A DNA stretch of 64,000 nucleotides from Clostridiales bacterium (GTDB taxonomy: Bacteria > Bacillota > Clostridia > Oscillospirales > Acutalibacteraceae). Under the pieces are notes generated by a model. It was not told where the DNA came from. It ran no database searches and saw only the letters and a program-made list of their open reading frames with translations. Position numbers and translations under genes: made by a program. Of the stretch, positions 24,497 to 32,408 are shown in pieces (positions within the stretch are counted from its first letter, which is position 1; every line of letters starts with the position of its first letter). The stretch spans positions 1 to 64,000 of the forward strand of contig JAILOG010000006.1 in NCBI GenBank assembly GCA_024690965.1. Reading direction: 5' to 3'.

Positions 24497-26905
24497 TTAA
24501 TCTCTGTATTCCTGCATTTCGTACGCTTCTATAATGTCGCCTTCTTTTAGATCGTTAAAGCGCTCTAATCCGATACCGCACTCATAGCCCGCCGCCACTT
24601 CTTTAACGGTGTCTTTAAATCTCTGCAAAGAAGCAATTTTGTCGTCGGCTATGATAACGCCGTCACGAACAATTCTTACATCGGCGTTACGTACGATTTT
24701 ACCGTTTAATACGTAGCTGCCCGCGATAAATCCGATGCTCTTGATCTTGATAACGTTACGGCACTCCGCCTTGCCCAAAACTACCTCACGGAATTTAGGC
24801 GCAAGCATACCCTTCATAGCTGATTCGATTTCTTCTATGCAATCGTAAATAACACGGTAAAGGCGCATATCAACGCCGTCGCGCTCAGCTGTTTCCTCGG
24901 CAATTGCGTCCGGGCGTACATTAAAGCCTACAATAATTGCGTTGCTGGCGTTGGCAAGCATAACGTCGGATTCGTTCACGGCACCTACGGCTCCGTGAAT
25001 AACGCTTACTCTTACTTCTTCGTTAGAGAGCTTCTCCAAAGACTGCTTAACTGCCTCAACACTGCCCTGAACATCTGCTTTAACTATTACTTTAAGCTCT
25101 TTCATTTCGCCGAGCTGCATTTGATCAAACAGATTATCAAGCGTAACTTTTGTCTGTTTTGCGAATATTTCTTCTTTTATCTTATCTTTACGCTGTTCAA
25201 CAAGCTCTCTTGCAAGGCGCTCATCGCTTACAACGTTGAACACATCGCCGCCTGTGGGAACATCATCAAGGCCTGTAATTTCTACGGGAACTGAAGGGCC
25301 TGCTTTTTCTATTCTCTTGCCCTTGTCGTCCGTCATGGCTCTTACTCTGCCCACCGCTGTACCCGCAACTATAATATCGCCCTTGTTGAGCGTTCCGTTT
25401 TGAACAAGTATTGATGCAATAGGGCCTCTGCCCTTATCAAGGCGTGCCTCAATAACAGTACCCTTTGCGGCTCTGTTCGGGTTAGCTTTAAGCTCTTTTA
25501 CATCTGCCACAAGGTTTACCATTTCAAGCAGATCGTTAACGCCTTCGCCTGTTTTTGCAGAAACGGGTATACAAGGAACATCTCCGCCCCATTCCTCGGG
25601 CACAAGACCGTATTCTACAAGCTGCTGCTTAACGCGGTCGGGGTTTGCGGCAGGTTTATCCATCTTATTTATCGCGACTATTACCGATACCTCGGCTGCC
25701 TTCGCGTGGTTTATGGCTTCTATTGTCTGCGGCATAATACCGTCGTCTGCCGCAACAACGAGTATTGCTATATCAGTTACCTGCGCGCCTCTTGCGCGCA
25801 TTGTTGTAAAGGCTTCGTGTCCGGGGGTATCGAGAAATGTTATATTCTTATCCCCTACCTTAACACGGTACGCGCCTATGTGCTGTGTGATTCCGCCTGC
25901 TTCGGTAGATGTAACATTTGCCTTTCTTATATAGTCGAGCAAAGATGTTTTTCCGTGGTCAACGTGACCCATAACAACAACAACGGGAGCCCTTGTTTCC
26001 AGGTTTTCATCTGCATCTTCGCTGTCGTCTATTATACGGTCTTCTATTGTTACAACAACTTCTTTTTCAACCTTTGCGTGGAACTCCATTGCCGCAAGTG
26101 ACGCTGTATCAAAATCTATAACGTCATTTACCGTTACCATCATACCAAGCATAAAGAGCTTCTTTACTACCTCCGCGGCGGTTGCCTTAAGCTTTATCGC
26201 CAAATCGTGTACGGTTATCTCCTCAGGCAATACAACGGTAATCGGCTTTGCTTTTCTCTCGTTGGCGATTCTGTTCAGACGCTCTGCTTCTGTCTCTTTT
26301 TTGCCGCGCATTTTGTTTTTCTGCTGAGAACGCTGTGTTATCTTCTGCTTGGAAAGCATCTTATCGCTGCGATATTTATCGCCTGCCATATGGTCGTACT
26401 TCTCGTTGTATCTTTCAATGTTTACATTTGAGGATCTTGTGTTTACAACTCTCTTCTCTTTTTTGCGGATAACGTTATCTTCCGAAGATTTTTCTGTATC
26501 CTGCTTCTTGGCGGCAGGCTTTCCATCCGTCTTTTTGGCGGCAGGAGCTTTTGCCGCCTCGGCTTTTACGACCTTTTCTGCCTTTTCTTTTTTGTCTGCC
26601 TTTTTATCTGCTTTTTCGCTGTCTTTTGCCGTATCTTTCTTATTTGTGGCTGCTTTTTCCTCGGGCTCTGTTTCTTTTTGCTCAGGCTCGGGCTTTTCTT
26701 CTTTTAAAGCCGCCAAAGCGTAATATTCGTCAAAGCTTTCTACCGAATTTTTCAGCGTAAAGCATTCAAATATATAATTAAGTTCTTCTTCGGTAAGTAT
26801 GGTACTGTTGTTTTTTGTGCCTGAAAATTGCTCCTTGAGCAAGTCGGTAACTTCTTTTTTTGTTACGTTAAAATCTTTTATAAGTTCTCCGAGCTTATAT
26901 TTCAT
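24497..26905 (-). CDS. infB: Translation initiation factor IF-2
   Basis: This 802-residue GTPase places initiator tRNA on the 30S subunit. It has an N-terminal IF2_N module, a long Lys/Glu/Ala-rich linker (about 70-170), a second IF2_N, then the G domain with [20 protein letters not shown] and NKMD, and the C1/C2 beta-barrel domains. The length is normal, though the linker is lower in complexity than usual. The start overlaps the stop of the L7Ae-like gene by 4 nt. Confidence 0.97.
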   Translation of the reverse strand: MKYKLGELIKDFNVTKKEVTDLLKEQFSGTKNNSTILTEEELNYIFECFTLKNSVESFDEYYALAALKEEKPEPEQKETEPEEKAATNKKDTAKDSEKADKKADKKEKAEKVVKAEAAKAPAAKKTDGKPAAKKQDTEKSSEDNVIRKKEKRVVNTRSSNVNIERYNEKYDHMAGDKYRSDKMLSKQKITQRSQQKNKMRGKKETEAERLNRIANERKAKPITVVLPEEITVHDLAIKLKATAAEVVKKLFMLGMMVTVNDVIDFDTASLAAMEFHAKVEKEVVVTIEDRIIDDSEDADENLETRAPVVVVMGHVDHGKTSLLDYIRKANVTSTEAGGITQHIGAYRVKVGDKNITFLDTPGHEAFTTMRARGAQVTDIAILVVAADDGIMPQTIEAINHAKAAEVSVIVAINKMDKPAANPDRVKQQLVEYGLVPEEWGGDVPCIPVSAKTGEGVNDLLEMVNLVADVKELKANPNRAAKGTVIEARLDKGRGPIASILVQNGTLNKGDIIVAGTAVGRVRAMTDDKGKRIEKAGPSVPVEITGLDDVPTGGDVFNVVSDERLARELVEQRKDKIKEEIFAKQTKVTLDNLFDQMQLGEMKELKVIVKADVQGSVEAVKQSLEKLSNEEVRVSVIHGAVGAVNESDVMLANASNAIIVGFNVRPDAIAEETAERDGVDMRLYRVIYDCIEEIESAMKGMLAPKFREVVLGKAECRNVIKIKSIGFIAGSYVLNGKIVRNADVRIVRDGVIIADDKIASLQRFKDTVKEVAAGYECGIGLERFNDLKEGDIIEAYEMQEYRD

Positions 26906-27264
26906 ATGCTACCATTCCCTTCTGTTTTTTTGGAGCCGTTGTCTGCGCCTTGCAAATTCAGCTCCTTTATTTTGCGAGCAAATCCCTCGTCCGTTACGCA
27001 CATAACCGAAGTTAATCTGCCCAGCGCCGCGGAAATATCTTCTTTGCCGCGGCACAGTACTATATGCTCGCATGGGCTTTCGTCTAAAACCCTTATTAAG
27101 GATTTATATGTATTTTTAGATGTATCGCTTGCAGTGATCACAAGCCTTGCTTCGCCTGATTTTATTCTTTCGCAAACCATATCGAATCCTAATATCAGCC
27201 TTCCTGCCCTGCGTGCCAGTCCTAAAATTCCGAGCAGTTTATCATTCACTGTGATCACTCCCAA
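26902..27264 (-). CDS. rplGA: Ribosomal L7Ae/L30e-like protein (YlxQ)
   Basis: This 120-residue L7Ae-fold protein is associated with kink-turn RNA. It begins [20 protein letters not shown], the typical YlxQ start, followed by the [17 protein letters not shown] core. It sits between rnpM and infB as in Bacillus and overlaps both. The C-terminal acidic/Gly-Ser tail is not conserved in the family. Confidence 0.88.
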   Translation of the reverse strand: MGVITVNDKLLGILGLARRAGRLILGFDMVCERIKSGEARLVITASDTSKNTYKSLIRVLDESPCEHIVLCRGKEDISAALGRLTSVMCVTDEGFARKIKELNLQGADNGSKKTEGNGSI

Positions 27265-27530
27265 TCATTCAATTCATTTTTCAGCTGAGCGCAAATATTT
27301 TGGGCTTCGGCACCAAGAAAGCGTTTGAATCTTTTTGATTTTTCCGCTTTGGCTATACATTGTTCGCTTTTGCAAATGTATAAGCCTCTGCCCTGAGCTT
27401 TCATACTTTTGTCGTGCATAAAAGAGCGTGAAAGACCACCGTTTTTAATGCATACTATTCTGAAAAGCTGTGATTTTTCTTTCATTTCTCCGCAACCGGC
27501 GCATTGTCTCAGCGGTATATGCTTTTGCAT
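27255..27530 (-). CDS. rnpM: YlxR/RnpM family RNA-binding protein
   Basis: This 91-residue DUF448 protein has the motifs RQCAGCGEMKEKSQLFRIV and AQGRGLYICKSEQC. YlxR (RnpM) binds the RNase P RNA and modulates its activity in studied Firmicutes. Position between nusA and ylxQ is standard, with a 10-nt overlap into the next gene. Confidence 0.9.
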   Translation of the reverse strand: MQKHIPLRQCAGCGEMKEKSQLFRIVCIKNGGLSRSFMHDKSMKAQGRGLYICKSEQCIAKAEKSKRFKRFLGAEAQNICAQLKNELNDWE

Positions 27531-27554
27531 AATTATTGCTCCCTTACAGGCAAA

Positions 27555-28646
27555 TTATTCCTCAGAACCGACATTTTCGTCCTCGTCGTCTTCACCGAAA
27601 AATCCGCTTTCGGGGCGTATATCTATTTTCCAGCCTGTAAGTCTTGCGGCAAGACGGACATTTTGTCCTTTGTTGCCTATAGCAAGTGAAAGCTGGCTGT
27701 CAGGCACCGTTACCTTGCAATTCTTTTCTTCCGTGTCACCGAGCTTTACTTCAATTACATTTGCCGGTGCGAGCGCCGCCGCGATAAATTTTGCGGGATC
27801 TTCACTGTATTCTATAATATCTATTTTCTCGCCGCCGAGTTCATCAACAACGGCGTTAACTCTGCCTCCGCGCGGTCCTATGCAGGAGCCGACTGAATCT
27901 ACATCGGGATTTTTGCTGTAAACGGCAAGCTTTGTTCTGCTGCCTGCTTCACGGGAAGCGGATTTTATCTCTATTGTGCCGTCGGCTATTTCAGGCACTT
28001 CGTTTTCAAACAGCTTTTTAACAAATTCCGCGCTTTTACGTGAAATTATTATGCGGGGACCTTTTTCTGTTTCTTTTACCTCGGATATATAAAACTTAAT
28101 ATTGTCGCCCTCACGCACTCTCTCATTTCCTATCTGCTCCGAATGCGGAAGCACTATGTCTGCCTTGCCGAATCTGAGCGCAAAATTTCCTGTTTTGGGG
28201 TCTATGCGCTCTACGGTTGCGGTAACAATTTCGTGATTATGCACAAGAAAATCCTGATACATTCTTCCGCGCTCGCCGTCACGTATACCCTGACGTATTA
28301 TGGAACGTGCCGTTTGAACGGAAATTCTGCCGAATTCAACAGGATCAAGCGCAACGCCCACCTTTTCGCCGATATCGGTATTCGCATCTATTTTTCTTGC
28401 GTCTGCAAGTGTTATCTCTCTGTCGGGGTCGGTAACTTCTTCAACTACCGTTTTGTTAAGTCTTACATCTACATCGCCATTTTCAAAATTGACTATAACG
28501 TCGTCATTGCCGTTGTAGGTGTTTTTGCAGGCAATCATAATTGCTTTTTCTATCTGCATTTGCATAAAGTCTTTAGATATTCCCTTTTCTTTTTCCAAAG
28601 CCTCAAGCGCCGCGTACATTTCTTTAATGTCCATTTTTATAATCAA
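27555..28646 (-). CDS. nusA: Transcription termination/antitermination factor NusA
   Basis: This 363-residue RNA polymerase factor affects pausing and termination. It has the N-terminal RNAP-binding domain (ending near GRISVQTARSIIRQGIRDGER), an S1 domain (about 135-200) and two KH domains, marked by GSCIGPRGGRVNAVVDELGGEK-type and SLAIGNKGQNVRLAARLTGWKID-type segments. It ends with a short acidic tail and lacks the extra C-terminal repeats of proteobacterial NusA, as usual in Firmicutes. Confidence 0.97.
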   Translation of the reverse strand: MIIKMDIKEMYAALEALEKEKGISKDFMQMQIEKAIMIACKNTYNGNDDVIVNFENGDVDVRLNKTVVEEVTDPDREITLADARKIDANTDIGEKVGVALDPVEFGRISVQTARSIIRQGIRDGERGRMYQDFLVHNHEIVTATVERIDPKTGNFALRFGKADIVLPHSEQIGNERVREGDNIKFYISEVKETEKGPRIIISRKSAEFVKKLFENEVPEIADGTIEIKSASREAGSRTKLAVYSKNPDVDSVGSCIGPRGGRVNAVVDELGGEKIDIIEYSEDPAKFIAAALAPANVIEVKLGDTEEKNCKVTVPDSQLSLAIGNKGQNVRLAARLTGWKIDIRPESGFFGEDDEDENVGSEE

Positions 28647-28667
28647 GTCCTTTCAATAAAGTATAAT

Positions 28668-29141
28668 TTATAAATCAAAATCGTCCAGTTTTACCCAAAC
28701 GGTATCTTTTTTGTTTAATGTGACCGTGTTGCCGTCTGCGTCGGATAGTTCTATCGTGTCTTTGTCGCAGGCAATGAGCACGCCGTCAAGCTCTCTGCCG
28801 ATTCCTTCGATTGGTCTTATGAGCTTAACCATAACGTCACTGCCGATGTATTTTTCAAAGTGTTCGTCACGCGTGAGTTCGCGCTCAAGCCCCGGTGATG
28901 ACACCTCTAAGCAATAGCTTTGCTCTATTACGTTGTTTTCGTCGAGCAACGGGTCAATCTCACGGCTGAATGCCTCGCAGTCTTCAATGTTTACACCGCC
29001 GTCTTTGTCGATATAAATTCTCAGATACCAAGAAGCGCCCTCTTTAACAAACCTCACGTCCCAGATTTCAAGCCCAAGCTTTTCGGCTATGGGAACAGCC
29101 AATTTTTGCACGGCTTGAGTAGTGTTTCCGCCTTGTTTCAT
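28668..29141 (-). CDS. rimP: Ribosome maturation factor RimP
   Basis: This 157-residue 30S assembly factor has the N-terminal LGLEIWDVRFVKEGASWYLRIYIDKDGG and CEAFSREIDPLLDE segments, then LEVSSPGLERELTRDEHFEKY and a C-terminal SH3-like domain. The start at 29141 has GGGGGA upstream; farther in-frame codons belong to the leader hairpin. It is the first gene of the eight-gene nusA-infB-truB operon. Confidence 0.95.
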   Translation of the reverse strand: MKQGGNTTQAVQKLAVPIAEKLGLEIWDVRFVKEGASWYLRIYIDKDGGVNIEDCEAFSREIDPLLDENNVIEQSYCLEVSSPGLERELTRDEHFEKYIGSDVMVKLIRPIEGIGRELDGVLIACDKDTIELSDADGNTVTLNKKDTVWVKLDDFDL

Positions 29142-29167
29142 ATTTGTCCCCCTTTTCGCAAACGAAA

Positions 29168-29192
29168 GGAGCGGGAATTTGTTTCCCACTCC
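29168..29192 (-). promoter_or_regulatory. Leader hairpin upstream of rimP
   Basis: A 10-bp stem in the rimP 5' untranslated region (29168-29177 pairs with 29183-29192, GGAGTGGGAA/TTCCCGCTCC on the minus strand) is followed by TTTCGTTT. It could act as a weak terminator or RNA-stability element for the operon. Confidence 0.45.
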
Positions 29193-29221
29193 TTCATTAT
29201 CTCTTATCAACTTACTCGTGG

Positions 29222-29250
29222 ATTATACCACACTTTTTGGGGCTTTGCAA
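29222..29250 (-). promoter_or_regulatory. Sigma-A promoter of the rimP-nusA-infB operon
   Basis: On the minus strand TTGCAA (29245-29250) and TATAAT (29222-29227) are separated by 17 nt. They lie about 80 nt upstream of the rimP start. Confidence 0.75.
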
Positions 29251-29356
29251 CTGTTTTTTAAAAATAAATGCAAATTCTAGGATTTTTTTATTTGGTAACC
29301 AATACTATTTTTTCCGCTATAATAATATATACAGCGTATTTGAGGGGTGACAATAT

Positions 29357-29956
29357 ATGATGGGAAGATTTTTCGGCGGTAGATGGAAAAGAATATTGCT
29401 GTCAAGAATTGTCATACTTTTTGTGTTTTTTGCTTTGGCTTGTGTTTATTCAAGGGCAATGATAAAGCCTTTGGTGTGCGAGATAGCCGAAAGCACCTGC
29501 ACAAACGCCGTTACCCGAGCAATAAACGAATCCGTTTACGAGGTGCTTCACACAGAAGATGAAAACGGCATTTATCTAAGTCAGTTATTGCAAAACCAAT
29601 CGAATATATCTTCCGTAAGCTTAAACTGCGCGGAATTTAATATGATAAAATCTAAGATCGTATTGTCCGCGCAGGAAAAGCTCAACAAAATGAACAGCAT
29701 TATAATCAATATTCCGTTGGGAACATTTACGGGACTTGAAACGCTGAAAAGCAAAGGTCCCGCAATTACGATAAAGAGCGACTTAAGCAGCAGTATAACC
29801 GCAGATTTTTCATCAAGCCTTGAAAACACCGGAAAATGTGCGGTTTACACTATAACAGCGGATTTTAAGGTGAATACAAATATGGTGGCTATATACCGCT
29901 TCGGCACCGAAATAAACACAAACATAATAATAGCCCAAACGGTTTTGGCGTTTTAG
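29357..29956 (+). CDS. yunB: Sporulation protein YunB
   Basis: This 199-residue membrane-anchored protein belongs to the YunB family. In B. subtilis the gene is in the sigma-E regulon and is needed for normal sporulation. It has an N-terminal helix (about 13-32), the conserved segment INIPLGTFTGLETLKSKGPAI and a beta-rich C-terminal region with ITADFKVNTNMV. It is shorter than the ~250-residue Bacillus protein at the C-terminal end. Divergent from rimP. Its presence argues that the host forms endospores. Confidence 0.8.
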   Translation: MMGRFFGGRWKRILLSRIVILFVFFALACVYSRAMIKPLVCEIAESTCTNAVTRAINESVYEVLHTEDENGIYLSQLLQNQSNISSVSLNCAEFNMIKSKIVLSAQEKLNKMNSIIINIPLGTFTGLETLKSKGPAITIKSDLSSSITADFSSSLENTGKCAVYTITADFKVNTNMVAIYRFGTEINTNIIIAQTVLAF

Positions 29957-29972
29957 TGTTTTTTGGGGCAAA

Positions 29973-30018
29973 AATAAGACCGAAGCTTTAACCTTACGGA
30001 AAAAGCCTCGGCCTTATT
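29973..30018. terminator. Terminator between yunB and the InlB-repeat gene
   Basis: ATAAGACCGAAGCTTT and AAAGCCTCGGCCTTAT pair with few mismatches between the two convergent genes, with T-rich sequence on both sides. Confidence 0.7.
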
Positions 30019-30040
30019 ATAAAATTAGGGGGACTAATTA

Positions 30041-31762
30041 TTAGTCTTCTCTCTTTTTACCCTTAACAGAGCACATAACAAGTACCGCCAATGATATGAT
30101 CAGAACAGCGGATGCGGCAAACACAACCGTGTTGTCCACGCCTGTTTTAACAGCGCCGGAATATGTTGAGCCGCTGGTAGACGTATATTTACCTGAATTC
30201 GCGGCTTCTGCCTCTGCGGAACCGTTAACAGCCCATCTTGCGTAAAGCACAACGCTTGAAGAAGGCATATAGAACTTATCATTTACAAGAACATCTGTTC
30301 CGCTGCCGTCTGCAGCTGTGTTCCAGCAAACAAATGTGTAGCCGTCTTTTTTAAATGTATTTGCTTTTGCAACAACAACCTCGCGGAAATCGAAAGGTCC
30401 GTCTACTACTGTGGCGTCATCTGTGTCGCCGTAGTTAGAATTGTAAGTTACGGTGTTGCCGGTAGGAGCTTCTTTTTCATCTACAAATATAGCGTATAAT
30501 AAAACGTGTCCTCCGGGCATATCAAATGTCTGACCGACAGGGAATTTTATGCCTGTGTCATCAGCTGTTGTAGACCAGTGTGAGAATTTCTTTCCGGCAG
30601 GAGCTTTGCCTGTGAAAGGACCTGTGGTGACTATCTCACCCTTATTATAATGACCGCCGACTATCATATTGTCGCTGTCTATAACATATGTCAACTGATA
30701 CTCGCCCTTTTTGGTGGTATCTGTGTCGCGCTTTTCGCTGTCTGTTGCTGTGTCTTTATCTGTTGCAGTTGATGTATCGGTAGCTTTTTCGGAATCTGTT
30801 GCAGTCACTTCTTCCCAAATTGCATAGATGGTAAAATCTTTTCCGATCATCTGGAATTTTTTACCGGGAGCCAATCTTTGGCCTGAACCGTCTGCTTTAG
30901 TATTCCATGAAACAAATATATGTCCCTCATAAGTGAACAAGCCGCTCTTTTCAAAAGTAACTATTTCGCCCTCTGCGGCTCTGCCGGAAAGATAAGTCTC
31001 CTCGCCCTCGGCTGTTTTTCCGCCGTTACCTGCGTAAACGATATTATGCTTGCCGTCGTCGGGATCACTTTCTTTTTCGGTATCCTCTTTATTTTCCGTA
31101 GATGTGTCTACAGAAGAATCATTCTCTGTGTTTTCCGTGTCTTGCGCGGGTTCGCTGTCAGAAGACTCGGCTGCCTCTTCCCACATAGCGTACAAAGTGA
31201 AATTTCTGCCTACCATCTGGAATTTTCTGCCAACATCAATTCTTTGACCTGAACCGTCTGCCTTTGTGTTCCATGCGACAAATGCATGACCTTCTTTGAC
31301 AAATCCGGGGTTCTCGCCGCAAACAACAACATCGCCGTTTTTGGCTTGTCCGCCCGAAACAGTAGCGCTGCCGTCAGCAGTAACGCCGCCGTTGCCGTCA
31401 TAAGTAATTGTAAATGTTCCTTCATCCCAAGAAGCGTACAAATCAAGCACTGCGCCGTCTGCAGGAATCTCAGAACCGGGGGCATAAGAATCTCCCAAGC
31501 CGTCGGGTCTGGTGTTCCAGGCAAGAAATACGCTTGAAGCCTTGTAGAACATATTTTCGGCGGCACTTTCTCCCTCAAGAACATAAGAATCCGAATAATC
31601 CTCGGTTATTCCTCCGTTACCGTGATAGGTCACATAAGCGCCGTCGTTTGTGACATCATCAAGAGCTTTAATCTGCGGAGCCGTAAACAATGCCGAGCAA
31701 AGTACAGCCAACGCAATAAAAGCGGATATCACAGCTGTGATTTTTGTTGTTTTGATCTTCAT
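30041..31762 (-). CDS. Secreted InlB-type repeat surface protein
   Basis: This 573-residue protein has a signal peptide, then five InlB/Listeria-Bacteroides repeat units. Each shows a Y-N-G-G start and the WNT-x-x-D-G-x-G core, such as AWNTKADGSGQR. Two units are separated by Thr/Asp/Ser-rich linkers (TDSEKATDTSTATD). The C terminus holds the motif AVKTGVDN, a hydrophobic helix and the basic tail KGKKRED. This fits a membrane- or wall-anchored surface protein; the motif is a degenerate sortase signal lacking L and P. Adhesion is likely but unproven. Confidence 0.85.
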   Translation of the reverse strand: MKIKTTKITAVISAFIALAVLCSALFTAPQIKALDDVTNDGAYVTYHGNGGITEDYSDSYVLEGESAAENMFYKASSVFLAWNTRPDGLGDSYAPGSEIPADGAVLDLYASWDEGTFTITYDGNGGVTADGSATVSGGQAKNGDVVVCGENPGFVKEGHAFVAWNTKADGSGQRIDVGRKFQMVGRNFTLYAMWEEAAESSDSEPAQDTENTENDSSVDTSTENKEDTEKESDPDDGKHNIVYAGNGGKTAEGEETYLSGRAAEGEIVTFEKSGLFTYEGHIFVSWNTKADGSGQRLAPGKKFQMIGKDFTIYAIWEEVTATDSEKATDTSTATDKDTATDSEKRDTDTTKKGEYQLTYVIDSDNMIVGGHYNKGEIVTTGPFTGKAPAGKKFSHWSTTADDTGIKFPVGQTFDMPGGHVLLYAIFVDEKEAPTGNTVTYNSNYGDTDDATVVDGPFDFREVVVAKANTFKKDGYTFVCWNTAADGSGTDVLVNDKFYMPSSSVVLYARWAVNGSAEAEAANSGKYTSTSGSTYSGAVKTGVDNTVVFAASAVLIISLAVLVMCSVKGKKRED

Positions 31763-31933
31763 AATTAATCCTCCCTAAACTAAATCTTGAATATTTAGTA
31801 GATGTATGTTACCACACTTTTTTACAAAAGTAAATAGAAAAAACAAAAAAAGTTAAAAAAATATTAAATTATGTCAAAATTGTAATATTTTGGAATAAGG
31901 AAGCATACATTTATAAAAAAGGAGGTCACATAC

Positions 31934-32323
31934 TTGAACAATAAAAATAAAAAACTGTCTTTTTCAAAAATTATTTTATCCGCTGTTTTAGCCTATCTGC
32001 TATGCTTTTTGGTAATATTTGCCTGCGCGGCACTAATTAAAAAAACTGGCAGTATCCCCGGCGATGCATTGTCTGCGATTACAACCTGCGCTATAAGCTT
32101 TTCCACAATCATTGCAACATTTGGGGTATGTTTGATATCTAAAAGTAACGGATTAATTACAGGCATAGTATCCGGCGCAGTAATATTTTTAATTATGATA
32201 CTTATAGGGCTTGCGCTCGGCAACAAAACAGATGCGCCAGCCCTTTTGGCAAAGGGTGCCGCGATAATAGCAGCAGGCGGCATAGGCGGTGTGTTGGGCG
32301 TAAACAAAAAAAGCAAAGTGTAA
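31934..32323 (+). CDS. TIGR04086 family four-helix membrane protein
   Basis: This 129-residue small membrane protein has four hydrophobic segments and a glycine-rich end, GGIGGVLGVNKKSK. It matches the TIGR04086 family found in clostridia and bacilli, of unknown function. The TTG start follows AAGGAGGT at 8 nt. It is read divergently from the InlB-repeat gene and convergently with the large surface protein. Confidence 0.8.
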   Translation: MNNKNKKLSFSKIILSAVLAYLLCFLVIFACAALIKKTGSIPGDALSAITTCAISFSTIIATFGVCLISKSNGLITGIVSGAVIFLIMILIGLALGNKTDAPALLAKGAAIIAAGGIGGVLGVNKKSKV

Positions 32324-32346
32324 TATACACAAAATATAAAAATAAC

Positions 32347-32377
32347 CCCGGCTCGCAGAGTTTTTTTGCAAGCCGGG
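32347..32377. terminator. Bidirectional terminator between TIGR04086 gene and the vWA surface protein
   Basis: CCCGGCTCGC and GCAAGCCGGG form a GC-rich stem around a T7-containing loop between two convergent genes. Confidence 0.7.
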
Positions 32378-32408
32378 AAATTTGTGTTTATATAATCGTG
32401 TTATTCAA

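Noticed and set aside
24993-25294. Frames antisense to infB and other housekeeping genes
   Set aside because: They lie wholly inside strongly recognised genes and have Cys/Phe/Tyr-rich compositions typical of antisense translation.
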